From positions 372,001 to 436,000 of the forward strand of contig NZ_JAGFWR010000003.1 of NCBI RefSeq assembly GCF_017599305.1: a stretch of 64,000 bases of DNA, given 5' to 3'. Position 1 is the stretch's first letter, and the number at the start of each line of letters is the position of its first letter. Source of the DNA: Micromonospora antibiotica (GTDB lineage: Bacteria; Actinomycetota; Actinomycetes; Mycobacteriales; Micromonosporaceae). A program made the translations under genes and the position numbers. The notes under the pieces are model-generated. The model worked only from the letters and a program-made list of their open reading frames with translations. It had not been told where the DNA came from and made no database searches. Shown here in pieces: positions 1 through 8,728 of this stretch.

Positions 1-330
1 CGCGTCCGCCCGGTCCCGGATCTGGCCGCCCCCGTTGAACAGCATCACGTCCGGCCCCTTGCCGGCCTGGATCGCCGTGCCGAGCAGGGTGTAGTACTGC
101 TCGAAGGGCTGGGCGACGAACTCGACGGTGACGTCGGGGTGTTTCCTGGCGAAGTCGGCCTTCGCCTTCTCCAGGTACGCCCGGGCGGACGCCTCACCGG
201 ACTTCCAGTCCCAGACGACCAGCTTCCCGTCGGCCCCGCCGGACGGGGAACGCGTCCCGCCGGCGCTCCCGCAGCCGGCCAGCGCCAATGCCGCGACGAG
301 AACGGCTGACCACACTGCTCGGTGCTTCAT
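1..330 (-). CDS. Sugar ABC transporter substrate-binding lipoprotein (5' part only)
   Basis: The first 110 codons of an extracellular solute-binding lipoprotein; the rest lies beyond the left edge. The ATG at 330 is followed by a short basic N-terminus, a hydrophobic stretch and a lipobox (LALAGC, Cys20), so the mature protein should be lipid-anchored outside the membrane. After the lipobox a Ser/Gly-rich linker leads into a type-1 sugar-binding fold, with VVWDWKSGEAS and then the KHPDVTVEF and KGPDVMLFNGG signatures of family 1 (CUT1) binding proteins. It is divergent from the GntR-family gene at 483, with a 152-bp shared promoter region, which suggests control by that regulator. The transported sugar cannot be told from this fragment. 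Confidence 0.85.
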   Translation of the reverse strand, partial: MKHRAVWSAVLVAALALAGCGSAGGTRSPSGGADGKLVVWDWKSGEASARAYLEKAKADFARKHPDVTVEFVAQPFEQYYTLLGTAIQAGKGPDVMLFNGGGQIRDRADA

Positions 331-396
331 CGCTGCTCACTTTCGACGTCGGCCGACCCCGCTGAATCGAGACACTTGGATTGACGAGAAAGTAAC

Positions 397-416
397 TCGT
401 ATGACGTATGACGTCA
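397..416. promoter_or_regulatory. GntR/FadR-type operator candidate
   Basis: TCGTATGACGTATGACGTCA carries two GTATGAC half-sites in direct repeat, matching the loose TnGTnnnACnA pattern of FadR-subfamily (FCD) regulators. A TTGACG -35-like hexamer lies at 381-386. It sits between the divergent binding-protein gene and the GntR-family gene, so it is the natural target of that regulator. The family pattern is known; the binding is inferred. Confidence 0.5.
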
Positions 417-482
417 ACAGTGGGACGTAGAATTCGCCGCAGGCAGGTCGTGGCGCGGTCCGCGGAATCCACTGGAGGGGAC

Positions 483-1247
483 ATGACGGCACGGGAGATC
501 ACCCTGAACACGGCAACGCCCCCGAGCTGGGCACGACGACCCGCCAACCTCGCGACCGCCGTCACCGCCGAACTGGTGGGACGCATCGTACGCGGAGTCC
601 ACCCGCCCGGCGCCCCGCTGCCTCCCGAGCCGGCGCTGTGCGAGGCGTTCTCGGTGAGCCGCACGGTCGTCCGGGAGGCCGTGAAGATCCTCCAGGAGAA
701 GGGCCTGGTGCAGGTCCGCCAGGGCAGCGGCACCATCGTCACCCCACCGTCGATGTGGGACATGCTCGACGAACTCGTGCTCTCCGCGACCATCGCCGAG
801 GACGACAGCCTGACCATTCTCGACGACCTGGTGGCCACCCGGCGGGTGCTGGAGTCCGACATGGCCAACGTCGCCGCCCGGCTGGCCGACCAGGACACCG
901 TCGACCGGCTGCGTGCCCTGGTCGACCGGATGGACGAGCTGGTCGACGACCAGGTCGCCTACCACGAGCACGACCGGGCGTTCCACGACGTGATCATGCA
1001 GGCGTCCGGCAACCGGATCGCCCGGGGCGTGGTGCGTTCGCTGGAGAGCCAGGTGGTCAACACCGCCCGCTACATGGGCCGCTCCGAGCGGGCGCTGTGC
1101 GTGGCCTCCAACCGGGGACACCGGCGCATCTACGAGCGCATCGCGGCCCACGACCCGGACGGCGCCGCCGCGGCCATGGTCACCCACATCACCGAGGCCT
1201 GGCTGGTCCGGCGCGGCGGACCGGACACCGGGCGGTTGGTGCGCTGA
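483..1247 (+). CDS. GntR/FadR-family (FCD domain) transcriptional regulator
   Basis: A 254-residue regulator. Residues about 15-85 form a GntR winged helix (PPEPALCEAFSVSRTVVREAVKIL, the canonical recognition helix, followed by the VRQGSGTIV wing). The remainder is an all-helical FCD effector domain (LVATRRVLESDMANVAARLA; the DRAFHDVIMQASGN motif and a late His carry the usual metal/ligand positions). The in-frame ORF opens at 408, but the ATG at 483 has a strong GGAGGGG ribosome site at 474-480 and gives the usual family length. FCD members usually sense sugar acids or other organic acids. Its divergent neighbour is a sugar-binding lipoprotein, which it probably controls. Confidence 0.9.
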   Translation: MTAREITLNTATPPSWARRPANLATAVTAELVGRIVRGVHPPGAPLPPEPALCEAFSVSRTVVREAVKILQEKGLVQVRQGSGTIVTPPSMWDMLDELVLSATIAEDDSLTILDDLVATRRVLESDMANVAARLADQDTVDRLRALVDRMDELVDDQVAYHEHDRAFHDVIMQASGNRIARGVVRSLESQVVNTARYMGRSERALCVASNRGHRRIYERIAAHDPDGAAAAMVTHITEAWLVRRGGPDTGRLVR

Positions 1248-1777
1248 CCCCCGGCGGCGGGTAGATCACCCGGCGCCCCCGCCTGGCGGACCGGGCCCGT
1301 GGGGGACCCCGATGACGCCCGCGTAACCAACGAACGTCAATGGCTTGCGGGTGTTAACGATAACAAGATACCGTCGGCCGCGGGAGCGAAGGGCACGCCT
1401 CCCCCGCTCCACCCCCGGATCCGGGCGGCGGAGCGGAGTGCGGGCACGGGCGACGTCGGTGGGACACCTCCGGGCACCTCCGTGGACGCTGCGCGCCGCC
1501 GGGTCGCATCGACACCTCGACGCACCCGGATCCCCCGGCGCACGTCGTCCACCGCCATCGTGGGGTCCTGACACGACCGCGCGCCGACCGCGGTGCCGTC
1601 CCTGGCAGGCCGGGAGCGCGATCGCCGACCGTGACGCCACACCCGCGTACCCGCACGGCGGGCAGTCCGGACGAATCCCGACCGCACCGGCTCACCGGCC
1701 GGGGCGCCGGCGGAGTCCGGGCAGGCCACCGAGGCGTGACCCCCCACGACACGCATCGCCCATACTGGGAGGTACTG
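1248..1777. other. 530-bp intergenic region and long leader of the GH43-CBM6-CBM2 gene
   Basis: No gene is supported here. The ORF of the next gene is open back to 1631, but the residues upstream of the GTG at 1778 are Pro/Arg/Thr-rich and unlike a signal peptide. The only clear element is the palindromic operator at 1352-1365. If transcription starts near it, the leader is about 400 nt. Confidence 0.6.
1352..1365. promoter_or_regulatory. LacI-type operator candidate
   Basis: TGTTAACGATAACA is a near-perfect palindrome with the central CG of LacI/GalR operators. It lies 412 bp upstream of the GH43-CBM6-CBM2 start. A close relative (GTTAACGTTAAC) precedes the CE1 esterase at 25,697, so the two genes may share a regulator. 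Confidence 0.55.
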
Positions 1778-3583
1778 GTGAAACCCGCACTGCCACCGCT
1801 GACCCGACTGCGGCGCTCCTTCGCCTGGTTGACGGCCCTGCTCCTGGTCTCGACCCTGCTCCCGGCCGGCACCGCCAAGGCCGACAACCCCATCGTCCAG
1901 CACATCTACACCGCCGACCCGGCCCCGCTGGTGCACAACGGTCGGGTGTACCTCTACACCGGCCACGACGAGGACGGCTCGACCTGGTTCACCATGAAGG
2001 AGTGGCGGGTCTGGTCCTCCGCCGACATGGTCAACTGGACCGACCACGGCTCGCCGCTCAACGTAGGCACCTTCAGCTGGGCGAAGGCGGACGCCTGGGC
2101 GGGCCAGGTCATCGCCCGCAACGGCAAGTTCTACTGGTACGTGCCGGTGACCGCGAAGTCGACCAACTCGATGGCCATCGGGGTGGCGGTGAGCGACAGC
2201 CCGACCGGCCCGTTCCGGGATGCCATCGGCCGCCCGCTGGCGGCCAACGGCGAGATCGACCCGACCGTCTTCATCGACGACGACGGGCAGGCGTACCTCT
2301 ACTGGGGCAACCCCAACCTGTGGTACGTCAAGCTGAACGCCGACATGATCTCGTACTCCGGCAGTGTCACCAAGATTCCGCTGACCACCGCCGGATACGG
2401 CACCCGCAACGGCAACGCCACCCGACCCACCCTCTACGAGGAGGGCCCCTGGGTCTTCAAGCGCAACGGGACCTACTACAACGTCTTCGCCGCCGAGTGC
2501 TGCAGTGAGTTCATCGGCTACTCCACTGCGCCCGGCCCCACCGGGCCGTGGACCTACCGGGGCACGGTCATGCCCCGCCAGGGCGGCAGCTTCACCAACC
2601 ACGCCGGGATCGTCGACTTCAACGGCGGGTCGTACTTCTTCTACCACAACGGCGCGCTGCCCGGCGGTGGCGGCTACACCCGGTCGGTCGCGGTGGAGAA
2701 GTTCACCTACGGCACCAACGGCACCATCCCGACGATCAACATGACCAGCACCGGCGCACCGCAGATCGGCACGCTCAACCCGTACGTGCGGCAGGAGGCC
2801 GAGACGATCGCCTGGGGCTCCGGCATCGAGACCGAGGCGTCCAGTGAAGGCGGAATGAACGTCGGCTTCATCGAGAACGGCGACTACATCAAGGTCAAGG
2901 GGGTCGGCTTCGGCACCGGTGCGACGTCCTTCAACGCCCGGGTGGCCTCGGCCGGCAGCGGCGGCACCATCGAGGTCCGGCTGGACAGCACCACCGGCAC
3001 CCGGGTGGCGAGCTGCTCCGTGCCGGTCACCGGCGGCTGGCAGAACTGGCAGACCGTCTCCTGCCCGGTGTCCGGCGCGACCGGCACCCACGACATGTAC
3101 CTGCGGTTCACCGGCGGCAGCGGCACCCTGTTCAACGTCAACTGGTGGCAGTTCAACGGCAGCGGCACCACCCCGACGCCCACGCCGACCGTGACGCCCA
3201 CCACGACGCCCACTGCGACCCCCACCCCCACCCCGACGACCCCGGCCCCGACGACGCCGGCTCCGACGACCCCCTCCGGGACGACCTGCGCGGCCACCAA
3301 CACCGTGGTCAACACCTGGCAGGGCGGCTTCGAGGGCAAGCTGACCATCACCAACGGGTCCACCCCGATCACCGGCTGGCGGGTGTCGTTCACCCTCCCC
3401 AGCGGGCAGACGGTGGCCCAGGCGTGGAACGGCACCCTGACCCAGCAGGGCAACCAGGTGACCGTCGCCAACGCCGCCTACAACGGGCAGCTCGGGGCGG
3501 GTGGCTCCACCACCGTCGGCTACATCAGCTCGACCACCGGCAGCAACCAGCCACCGACCGACCTGACCTGCACCCCCGCGTGA
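1778..3583 (+). CDS. Secreted GH43 arabinofuranosidase/xylosidase with CBM6 and CBM2
   Basis: A 601-residue secreted enzyme. The GTG at 1778 is chosen because GGGAGG at 1767-1772 precedes it and a Sec signal peptide follows at once (basic n-region, LTALLLVSTLL core, AKA cleavage near residue 35). Residues about 37-330 are a five-bladed GH43 domain: YTADPAPL (general base Asp), GEIDPTVFID (pKa-modulating Asp) and LYEEGPWVF (general acid Glu). Residues 337-462 form CBM6 (RQEAETIAWGSG to VNWWQFNG). A TP-rich linker leads to a C-terminal CBM2 (504-601) with the usual WQGGF and GWRVSFTLP motifs. The CBM6-bearing GH43 architecture is typical of arabinoxylan arabinofuranohydrolases and beta-xylosidases; the exact bond is not certain. 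It is followed by the GH127 gene on the same strand. Confidence 0.9.
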   Translation: MKPALPPLTRLRRSFAWLTALLLVSTLLPAGTAKADNPIVQHIYTADPAPLVHNGRVYLYTGHDEDGSTWFTMKEWRVWSSADMVNWTDHGSPLNVGTFSWAKADAWAGQVIARNGKFYWYVPVTAKSTNSMAIGVAVSDSPTGPFRDAIGRPLAANGEIDPTVFIDDDGQAYLYWGNPNLWYVKLNADMISYSGSVTKIPLTTAGYGTRNGNATRPTLYEEGPWVFKRNGTYYNVFAAECCSEFIGYSTAPGPTGPWTYRGTVMPRQGGSFTNHAGIVDFNGGSYFFYHNGALPGGGGYTRSVAVEKFTYGTNGTIPTINMTSTGAPQIGTLNPYVRQEAETIAWGSGIETEASSEGGMNVGFIENGDYIKVKGVGFGTGATSFNARVASAGSGGTIEVRLDSTTGTRVASCSVPVTGGWQNWQTVSCPVSGATGTHDMYLRFTGGSGTLFNVNWWQFNGSGTTPTPTPTVTPTTTPTATPTPTPTTPAPTTPAPTTPSGTTCAATNTVVNTWQGGFEGKLTITNGSTPITGWRVSFTLPSGQTVAQAWNGTLTQQGNQVTVANAAYNGQLGAGGSTTVGYISSTTGSNQPPTDLTCTPA

Positions 3584-3607
3584 CCGCGTCACGCGGCTGA
3601 CGGCCGC

Positions 3608-3641
3608 GCCGGCCCGCTCCACCCCACCGGGGCGGGCCGGC
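3608..3641 (+). terminator. GC-rich hairpin after GH43-CBM6-CBM2
   Basis: GCCGGCCCGC (3608-3617) pairs with GCGGGCCGGC (3632-3641). It lies 25 bp after the stop codon and 77 bp before the GH127 gene, and has no U-tract. It could attenuate read-through between the two genes. Confidence 0.5.
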
Positions 3642-3717
3642 ACCCCACCACCGACACCACCGTCCGTACGACCCACCCGGACGGCTCGCCCCGTGATCCG
3701 GTCCGCTGGAGGTTCCC

Positions 3718-6057
3718 ATGTCCTTTCCGTCCCTCAACCGACGCCAACTTCTCCAGGCCGCTGGCGCCACCGCGCTCGCCTCCGCCGCAGGTGGCACCCT
3801 GCTCGGGTCCGGTCCGGCCAGCGCGGCTCTGGTGGTCCCCCCGGCCCGGGCCGACCTGGGCGTGTCGGCGTACCCGTTCGAACTGGGTCAGGTCCGGCTG
3901 ACCGCCGGCCGGCTGCTGGACAACCAGAACCGGACGCTGAGCTACCTGCGGTTCGTCGACGTCGACCGGATGCTCTACAACTTCCGGGCCAACCACCGGC
4001 TGGGCACCAACGGGGCCGCGACCAACGGGGGCTGGGACGCGCCGTCCTTCCCGTTCCGCACCCACATGCAGGGCCACTTCCTCACCGCCTGGGCGCAGGC
4101 GTACGCGGTGCTCGGCGACACCACCTGCCGGGACAAGGCCAACTACATGGTGGCCGAGCTGGCGAAGTGCCAGGCCAACAACGGGGCGGCCGGATTCACC
4201 GCCGGTTACCTGTCCGGCTTCCCGGAGTCGGACTTCTCGGCCCTGGAGGCCCGCACGCTGTCCAACGGCAACGTGCCCTACTACTGCATCCACAAGACCC
4301 TCATGGGGCTACTCGACGTGTGGCGCTACATCGGCAACACGCAGGCCCGCTCGGTGCTGCTGGCGCTGGCCGGCTGGGTCGACACCCGCACGTCGCGGCT
4401 GAGCTACAACCAGATGCAGTCGATGCTGGAGACCGAGTTCGGCGGCATGAACGAGGCGTTGACCGACATCTACCAGCACACCGGCGACGGGCGCTGGCTG
4501 ACCGTCGCCCAGCGGTTCGACCACGCGGGCGTGTTCAACCCGCTCGCCAGCAACTCCGACCAGCTCAACGGCAAGCACGCCAACACCCAGGTGCCCAAGT
4601 GGATCGGCGCGGCGCGGGAGTTCAAGGCGACCGGCACCACGCGCTACCGGGACATCGCCAGCAACGCGTGGAACATGACCGTCAACGCGCACACCTACGT
4701 CATCGGTGGCAACAGCCAGGCCGAGCACTTCCGGCCGCCGAACGCGATCGCCGGGTACCTGACCAACGACACCTGCGAGCACTGCAACACCCACAACATG
4801 CTCAAGCTGACCCGGGAGCTGTGGCTGCTCGACCCGAACCGGGTCGCGTACTTCGACTTCTACGAGCGTGCCCTGCTCAACCATGTCGTCGGCGCGCAGA
4901 ACCCGGCCGACGGGCACGGCCACGTCACCTACTTCACCCCGCTCAAGCCGGGTGGCCGACGGGGCGTCGGGCCGGCCTGGGGAGGCGGCACCTTCAGCAC
5001 CGACTACAACTCGTTCTGGTGCTGCCAGGGCACCGGCATCGAGGCCAACACCAAGCTGATGGACTCGATCTACTTCTACAACGACACCACGCTGACGGTG
5101 AACCTGTTCGTTGCGTCGGTGCTGACCTGGTCGCAGCGCGGGATCACGGTCACCCAGAGCACCAGCTACCCGGCGAGCGACACCAGCACGCTCACCCTCT
5201 CCGGGTCGATGAGCGGCTCGTGGAGCATCCGGGTCCGCATCCCGGCCTGGGCCACCGGCGCGACGATCGCCGTCAACGGCGAGACGCAGAGCGTCGCCAC
5301 CAACCCCGGCAGCTACGCCACGGTCACCCGCACCTGGGCGGCCGGCGACACCGTCACCGTACGGCTGCCGATGAAGGTCGTCGTGCAGCCGAGCAACGAC
5401 AACGCCAACGTCGCGGCCCTCACGTACGGCCCGGCGGTGCTGGCGGGCAACTACGGCAACACCGGCCTGAGCGCCCTGCCGTCGTTGAACGCCTCGTCGG
5501 TGACCCGGACGAGCACCAGCACCCTGGCGTTCACCGCCACCGCGAACGGCTCCACGGTCAACCTCGGACCGTTCTACGACGCCCACGGCTTCAACTACAC
5601 GGTCTACTGGAGCACCAGCGGTGGCAGCACCGGCGGCGGCAGCACGCGGATCGTCAACGTGGGCAGCGGCCTGGTTCTCGGCATCCAGAACATGTCCACC
5701 GCCGACGGCGGGCTGGCCCTACAGTGGGGCGACACCGGCACCGCCGACCACAACTGGGTGGTGGTGACCGACGGCGACGCCGTCCGGTTCCGCAACGTCA
5801 ACAGCGGCAAGGTCCTCGGTGTGGAGAACATGTCCACCGCCGACAACGCCCGCGTCCTGCAGTGGGCGGACAACGGCACCGCCGACCACCGGTGGACCCT
5901 GCTCAACCAGGGCGACGGCACCTACAAGATCCGCAACGTCAACAGCGGGAAGCTGCTCGGCATCCTCAACGGCTCGACCGCGCAGGGTGCGCAGGCCGTA
6001 CAGGACTCCGACAACGGCAGCGCGGACAACCGCTGGCGGCTCGTCGCCAACCAGTAG
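3718..6057 (+). CDS. Tat-exported GH127 beta-L-arabinofuranosidase with C-terminal ricin-type lectin domain
   Basis: A 779-residue protein starting at the ATG at 3718 after a GGAGG site. The N-terminus has a twin-arginine motif (NRRQLLQ) and a hydrophobic core ending in ASA, so folded export by Tat is expected. Residues about 45-635 are the GH127 (formerly DUF1680) barrel. The metal-thiolate centre known from HypBA1 is present as E354-x-C356 (in TCEHCNTH) and adjacent C435-C436 (in FWCCQGTG). The last 135 residues are a ricin-B/CBM13 trefoil with QxW repeats (LALQWGDTG, RVLQWADNG). GH127 enzymes release L-arabinofuranose from beta-linked arabino-oligosaccharides; with the neighbouring GH43 this gives an arabinan/arabinoxylan side-chain unit. 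The substrate is inferred from the family. Confidence 0.9.
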   Translation: MSFPSLNRRQLLQAAGATALASAAGGTLLGSGPASAALVVPPARADLGVSAYPFELGQVRLTAGRLLDNQNRTLSYLRFVDVDRMLYNFRANHRLGTNGAATNGGWDAPSFPFRTHMQGHFLTAWAQAYAVLGDTTCRDKANYMVAELAKCQANNGAAGFTAGYLSGFPESDFSALEARTLSNGNVPYYCIHKTLMGLLDVWRYIGNTQARSVLLALAGWVDTRTSRLSYNQMQSMLETEFGGMNEALTDIYQHTGDGRWLTVAQRFDHAGVFNPLASNSDQLNGKHANTQVPKWIGAAREFKATGTTRYRDIASNAWNMTVNAHTYVIGGNSQAEHFRPPNAIAGYLTNDTCEHCNTHNMLKLTRELWLLDPNRVAYFDFYERALLNHVVGAQNPADGHGHVTYFTPLKPGGRRGVGPAWGGGTFSTDYNSFWCCQGTGIEANTKLMDSIYFYNDTTLTVNLFVASVLTWSQRGITVTQSTSYPASDTSTLTLSGSMSGSWSIRVRIPAWATGATIAVNGETQSVATNPGSYATVTRTWAAGDTVTVRLPMKVVVQPSNDNANVAALTYGPAVLAGNYGNTGLSALPSLNASSVTRTSTSTLAFTATANGSTVNLGPFYDAHGFNYTVYWSTSGGSTGGGSTRIVNVGSGLVLGIQNMSTADGGLALQWGDTGTADHNWVVVTDGDAVRFRNVNSGKVLGVENMSTADNARVLQWADNGTADHRWTLLNQGDGTYKIRNVNSGKLLGILNGSTAQGAQAVQDSDNGSADNRWRLVANQ

Positions 6058-6061
6058 GGAC

Positions 6062-6108
6062 CACCGCCGGTCCCGCACCGCTGGCGAGACGGTGCGGGAC
6101 CGGCGGTG
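6062..6108 (+). terminator. Terminator hairpin after GH127
   Basis: CACCGCCGGTCCCGCACCG (6062-6080) is perfectly complementary to 6090-6108 with a 9-nt loop, a 19-bp stem starting 5 bp after the stop codon. No T-run follows, as is common in actinomycete terminators. Confidence 0.8.
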
Positions 6109-6116
6109 CAACGGAC

Positions 6117-6144
6117 GGGGCCGCCCCTGTGCGGGGGCGGCCCC
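6117..6144. terminator. Second hairpin between convergent genes
   Basis: GGGGCCGCCCC (6117-6127) pairs with GGGGCGGCCCC (6134-6144). It is the middle of three stacked hairpins between the convergent GH127 and GH43 genes and could act in both directions. Confidence 0.55.
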
Positions 6145-6192
6145 GTCGTGTGCGTGCCGGCCGGCGACGGTCCCGGACCGCCACCGACGTGG

Positions 6193-6249
6193 CCGGGCCG
6201 CCCGCACCGACCGGCCCGCACAGCGGTGCCGACGGTACGGGCGGCCCGG
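6193..6249 (-). terminator. Inverted repeat after the minus-strand GH43 gene
   Basis: CCGGGCCGCCCG (6193-6204) and CGGGCGGCCCGG (6238-6249) are perfect complements separated by 33 bp, lying 28 bp beyond the stop codon of the minus-strand gene. Confidence 0.5.
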
Positions 6250-6277
6250 TTGCCCCGCTGCCGTGACCCGGGTCGGG

Positions 6278-8383
6278 TCAGGGGGTGCTGAGCTGGAACT
6301 GACGGATCGTGCTGGTGCCGCCGAGGGCCTGGGTGGCGTGGTTGAACAGGGCGAACCGGTAGCCCATGAAGAACTGCCAGTTGCTGTCGAGGGTCAGCGC
6401 GTTGCCCAGCGCGGTGAAGTTGACCCCGTCGGTGCTGTACGAGAACCGGGCCTGCCGGCCGGAGCCGGGACGGATGTCGGCGGTGGCCCGTAGCCAGATG
6501 CGTCCCCCGCTGACCGGGGCGGAGGCGATCTCCGTGCCGGTGTTGGTGGTCCGCCAACTGCCGTCCATGGTGAGGTTGTTGGTCATCGACACCCGGGTGG
6601 CGCCGTTGTCCCGGCGGACGCCGATCCAGGCCGACGAGTTGCGCAGCACCGCCAGCCCGGTCCGGTCGCCGTCGCGCAGCGCCGAGTAGTCGAGTTCGAC
6701 GGTGGCGGTGGAGGTCGGCCCCTGGATCCGGTGGGTCACCGTGTTCCGGGCGCTGTAGAGGTCGTTGGTGACGGTGGCGGTCTGCAGACGCAGGCCGTTG
6801 TTCACCGACCACTTGGTGTTGTCCGGGTTGTGGTTCCACTCCCACTGCGGGCCGAGGGTGCTGCCGCTGAAGGTGTCGGTGCCGGTCAGCGGCTTGACCG
6901 GTCGGGTCGGCAGCGGGTTCGGGTACGACGTGCCCCAGCCGCCGTTGACCGTCTGGATCTGCGGCCAGCCGTCGGCGGTCCAGGTGATCGGGGCCAGCGC
7001 CGGCACCCGCCCACCGGGGTAGGCGTCCACGAAGGACATGTAGTACCACTGGCCGGCCGGGGTCTGCACCAGACCGCCCTGGTGCGGCACGCCGCCGCCG
7101 GAGATCGGGCCGGGCATGTTGAGCAGCACCTGCCGCATCTCGTACGGGCCGAACGGGCTCGACGACTTCAGCACGTACTGGCCGTTGGCCGGCCGGGTGA
7201 GCCAGATGTAGTAGCTGCCGTTGCGCTTGTAGAACCGGGCCCCCTCCAGGGTGCCCACGCTCGACGGGGTGGAGAAGACCTGCTGGCTGCGGACCTCGCT
7301 CTTGCCGTCGGCGGACAGCTGCGCGACGCTGATCTGGCTGTTGCCGTAGGCGACGTACATGGTGTCGTTGTCGTCGACCAGCATGCCGGCGTCGTAGTAG
7401 CACTTGTTGATGGTGGAGTGCTGGTTCCAGGCCCCGTCGACGGCGGCGGCGGTGTAGATGTAGGTCTTGGCGAAGTCGATGCAGCCGGCCCAGTAGTAGG
7501 TGCGGTTGCTCGGGCGGTAGTTCAGCGTCGACGCCCAGATCCCGTTGACGTACGCCCGCCCGCCGGACATGTCATACTTCGCGCCGAAGTCGAGCTTGGG
7601 CACCGAGTGCCCGGCGAACTCCCAGTTGACCAGGTCGTAGGAGCGCAGGATCGGGGCGCCCGGCGAGTAGTGCATGGTCGAGGCGGACAGGTAGAACGCG
7701 TCGCCGACCCGGATGATGTCGACGTCGGCGAAGTCCTGCCACACCACCGGGTTGGTGAACGAGCCGCTCGCCGGTGGCGTGGTGGGTGGCGGCGTGGTCG
7801 GGGTGCTGCCGCCGTCGACCCGGACGAGCTGCCACTGCTGGTTGGTGCCACCCCAGTCGGAGTACTGGACGATGTTGCCGCCGTCGGCGGTGGAGGCGTT
7901 CTGCACCTCGACCGCCTTGCCGCTGTTGCGGTTGAGCAGCCGGACGTAGCCGTCGGCCGAGTCGGCGAGCCGGAACTGCTGGTTGGTGCCGTTGCCGTCG
8001 GTCCACTGCACGATCGCCGCGCCGTCGGCGGTGGAGAGGTTGTAGACGTCGAGGACCTTGCCCGAGAGCCGGGACTTCAACCGGTAGTAGCCGCCGCCGG
8101 AGTCGACGAACTGCCACTGCTGGTTGGTGCCGTCGCCGCGGGTCCACTGGGTGATCCGCGCGCCGTCGTTGGTGGCGAAGTTGTACACGTCCAGCGCCTT
8201 GCCACTGTTGCGGTTGACCAGCACGTACCAGGCGGTGGTGTCCACCGTCGCCGCCGCCGCGCCGGTCGACTGGACCACGACGAGACCGCCGCCGACCAGC
8301 AGCGTCAGCAGGGCGGCGACGACCCGTGACCACCAGCCGCGCCGTCGCCGGACCGCGATCGGCACCTCTCCCATGGCTACCAT
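6278..8383 (-). CDS. Secreted CBM13-GH43 glycosidase (xylosidase/arabinofuranosidase type)
   Basis: A 701-residue secreted enzyme. A basic n-region (AVRRRRGW) and a hydrophobic segment ending AAAA form the signal peptide. Residues about 46-185 are a ricin-type CBM13 trefoil with three QxW-like repeats (ITQWTRGDGTNQQW, IVQWTDGNGTNQQF, IVQYSDWGGTNQQW). After a TPP linker, residues about 200-490 form GH43 with DVDIIRVGDAFY (base), YYDAGMLVDD (second Asp) and TLEGARFYKRNG (acid Glu). A C-terminal concanavalin-like beta-sandwich (about 500-701) is typical of GH43 xylosidases. The ATG at 8383 has GGGAGGG just upstream; an ATG at 8374 is possible. The leader carries a shared operator/promoter block (8574-8603) and a strong hairpin (8409-8443). 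Confidence 0.88.
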   Translation of the reverse strand: MVAMGEVPIAVRRRRGWWSRVVAALLTLLVGGGLVVVQSTGAAAATVDTTAWYVLVNRNSGKALDVYNFATNDGARITQWTRGDGTNQQWQFVDSGGGYYRLKSRLSGKVLDVYNLSTADGAAIVQWTDGNGTNQQFRLADSADGYVRLLNRNSGKAVEVQNASTADGGNIVQYSDWGGTNQQWQLVRVDGGSTPTTPPPTTPPASGSFTNPVVWQDFADVDIIRVGDAFYLSASTMHYSPGAPILRSYDLVNWEFAGHSVPKLDFGAKYDMSGGRAYVNGIWASTLNYRPSNRTYYWAGCIDFAKTYIYTAAAVDGAWNQHSTINKCYYDAGMLVDDNDTMYVAYGNSQISVAQLSADGKSEVRSQQVFSTPSSVGTLEGARFYKRNGSYYIWLTRPANGQYVLKSSSPFGPYEMRQVLLNMPGPISGGGVPHQGGLVQTPAGQWYYMSFVDAYPGGRVPALAPITWTADGWPQIQTVNGGWGTSYPNPLPTRPVKPLTGTDTFSGSTLGPQWEWNHNPDNTKWSVNNGLRLQTATVTNDLYSARNTVTHRIQGPTSTATVELDYSALRDGDRTGLAVLRNSSAWIGVRRDNGATRVSMTNNLTMDGSWRTTNTGTEIASAPVSGGRIWLRATADIRPGSGRQARFSYSTDGVNFTALGNALTLDSNWQFFMGYRFALFNHATQALGGTSTIRQFQLSTP

Positions 8384-8408
8384 GACCCTCCCTCACCAAC
8401 GGTCGATC

Positions 8409-8443
8409 GACGGTGGCCCCGGGTCCGGCCCGGGGCCACCGTC
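8409..8443 (-). other. Terminator-like hairpin in the GH43 leader
   Basis: GACGGTGGCCCCGGG (8409-8423) and CCCGGGGCCACCGTC (8429-8443) form a perfect 15-bp stem with a 5-nt loop. It lies 26 nt upstream of the GH43 start and downstream of the proposed promoter, so it would be in the 5' UTR. It may be an attenuator or RNA-stability element. Confidence 0.6.
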
Positions 8444-8573
8444 GTCGCATTGTTCGAAGCCTGCCGATGTCAACGTTCACTCGGCGGCGCGTCCGCGATG
8501 GCGCACGACGCGGTACAGCGACAGGTCGGGGATACCGACCAGCCGCTGCGGGAACGGCTTCAGCTATCCATAG

Positions 8574-8603
8574 ACTGTGAGCGATAACATGATGCTCGTC
8601 AAG
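8574..8603 (-). promoter_or_regulatory. Shared promoter/operator block upstream of CBM13-GH43
   Basis: ACTGTGAGCGATAACATG (8574-8591) plus TCGTCAAG (8596-8603) recur exactly, with the same 4-bp gap, upstream of the GH10 gene (34064-34093). Read on the gene strand, TTGACG is a -35 match, followed 17 bp later by CACAGT as a weak -10. The TGTGAGCGATAACA operator fills the spacer and -10 region, a usual LacI repression position. Confidence 0.7.
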
Positions 8604-8641
8604 CTGAAACAGCGTTGACACGATCGACGGACGCAAATGCC

Positions 8642-8687
8642 GACGCCCCGGGCCGCGTCGGACCGTTCCGACGCGGCCCGGGGCGTC
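8642..8687 (-). terminator. Terminator of the ChvE-MmsAB operon
   Basis: GACGCCCCGGGCCGCGTCGG (8642-8661, plus one more pairing base) and its exact complement at 8667-8687 form a 21-bp stem with a 4-nt loop, 42 bp beyond the permease stop codon. Confidence 0.85.
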
Positions 8688-8728
8688 CGGGCGAAGGGGT
8701 ACGACGCGGGCGGGTGCCGCGTCACCGG

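Noticed and set aside
3693-6266. 857-codon plus-strand frame overlapping GH127
   Set aside because: Arg/Gln/His-rich shadow; the frame starting at 3718 has the Tat signal and GH127 metal-site motifs.
8615-8620. Plus-strand TTGACA as a promoter
   Set aside because: No -10 at a suitable distance and no plus-strand gene downstream before the antisense permease region.
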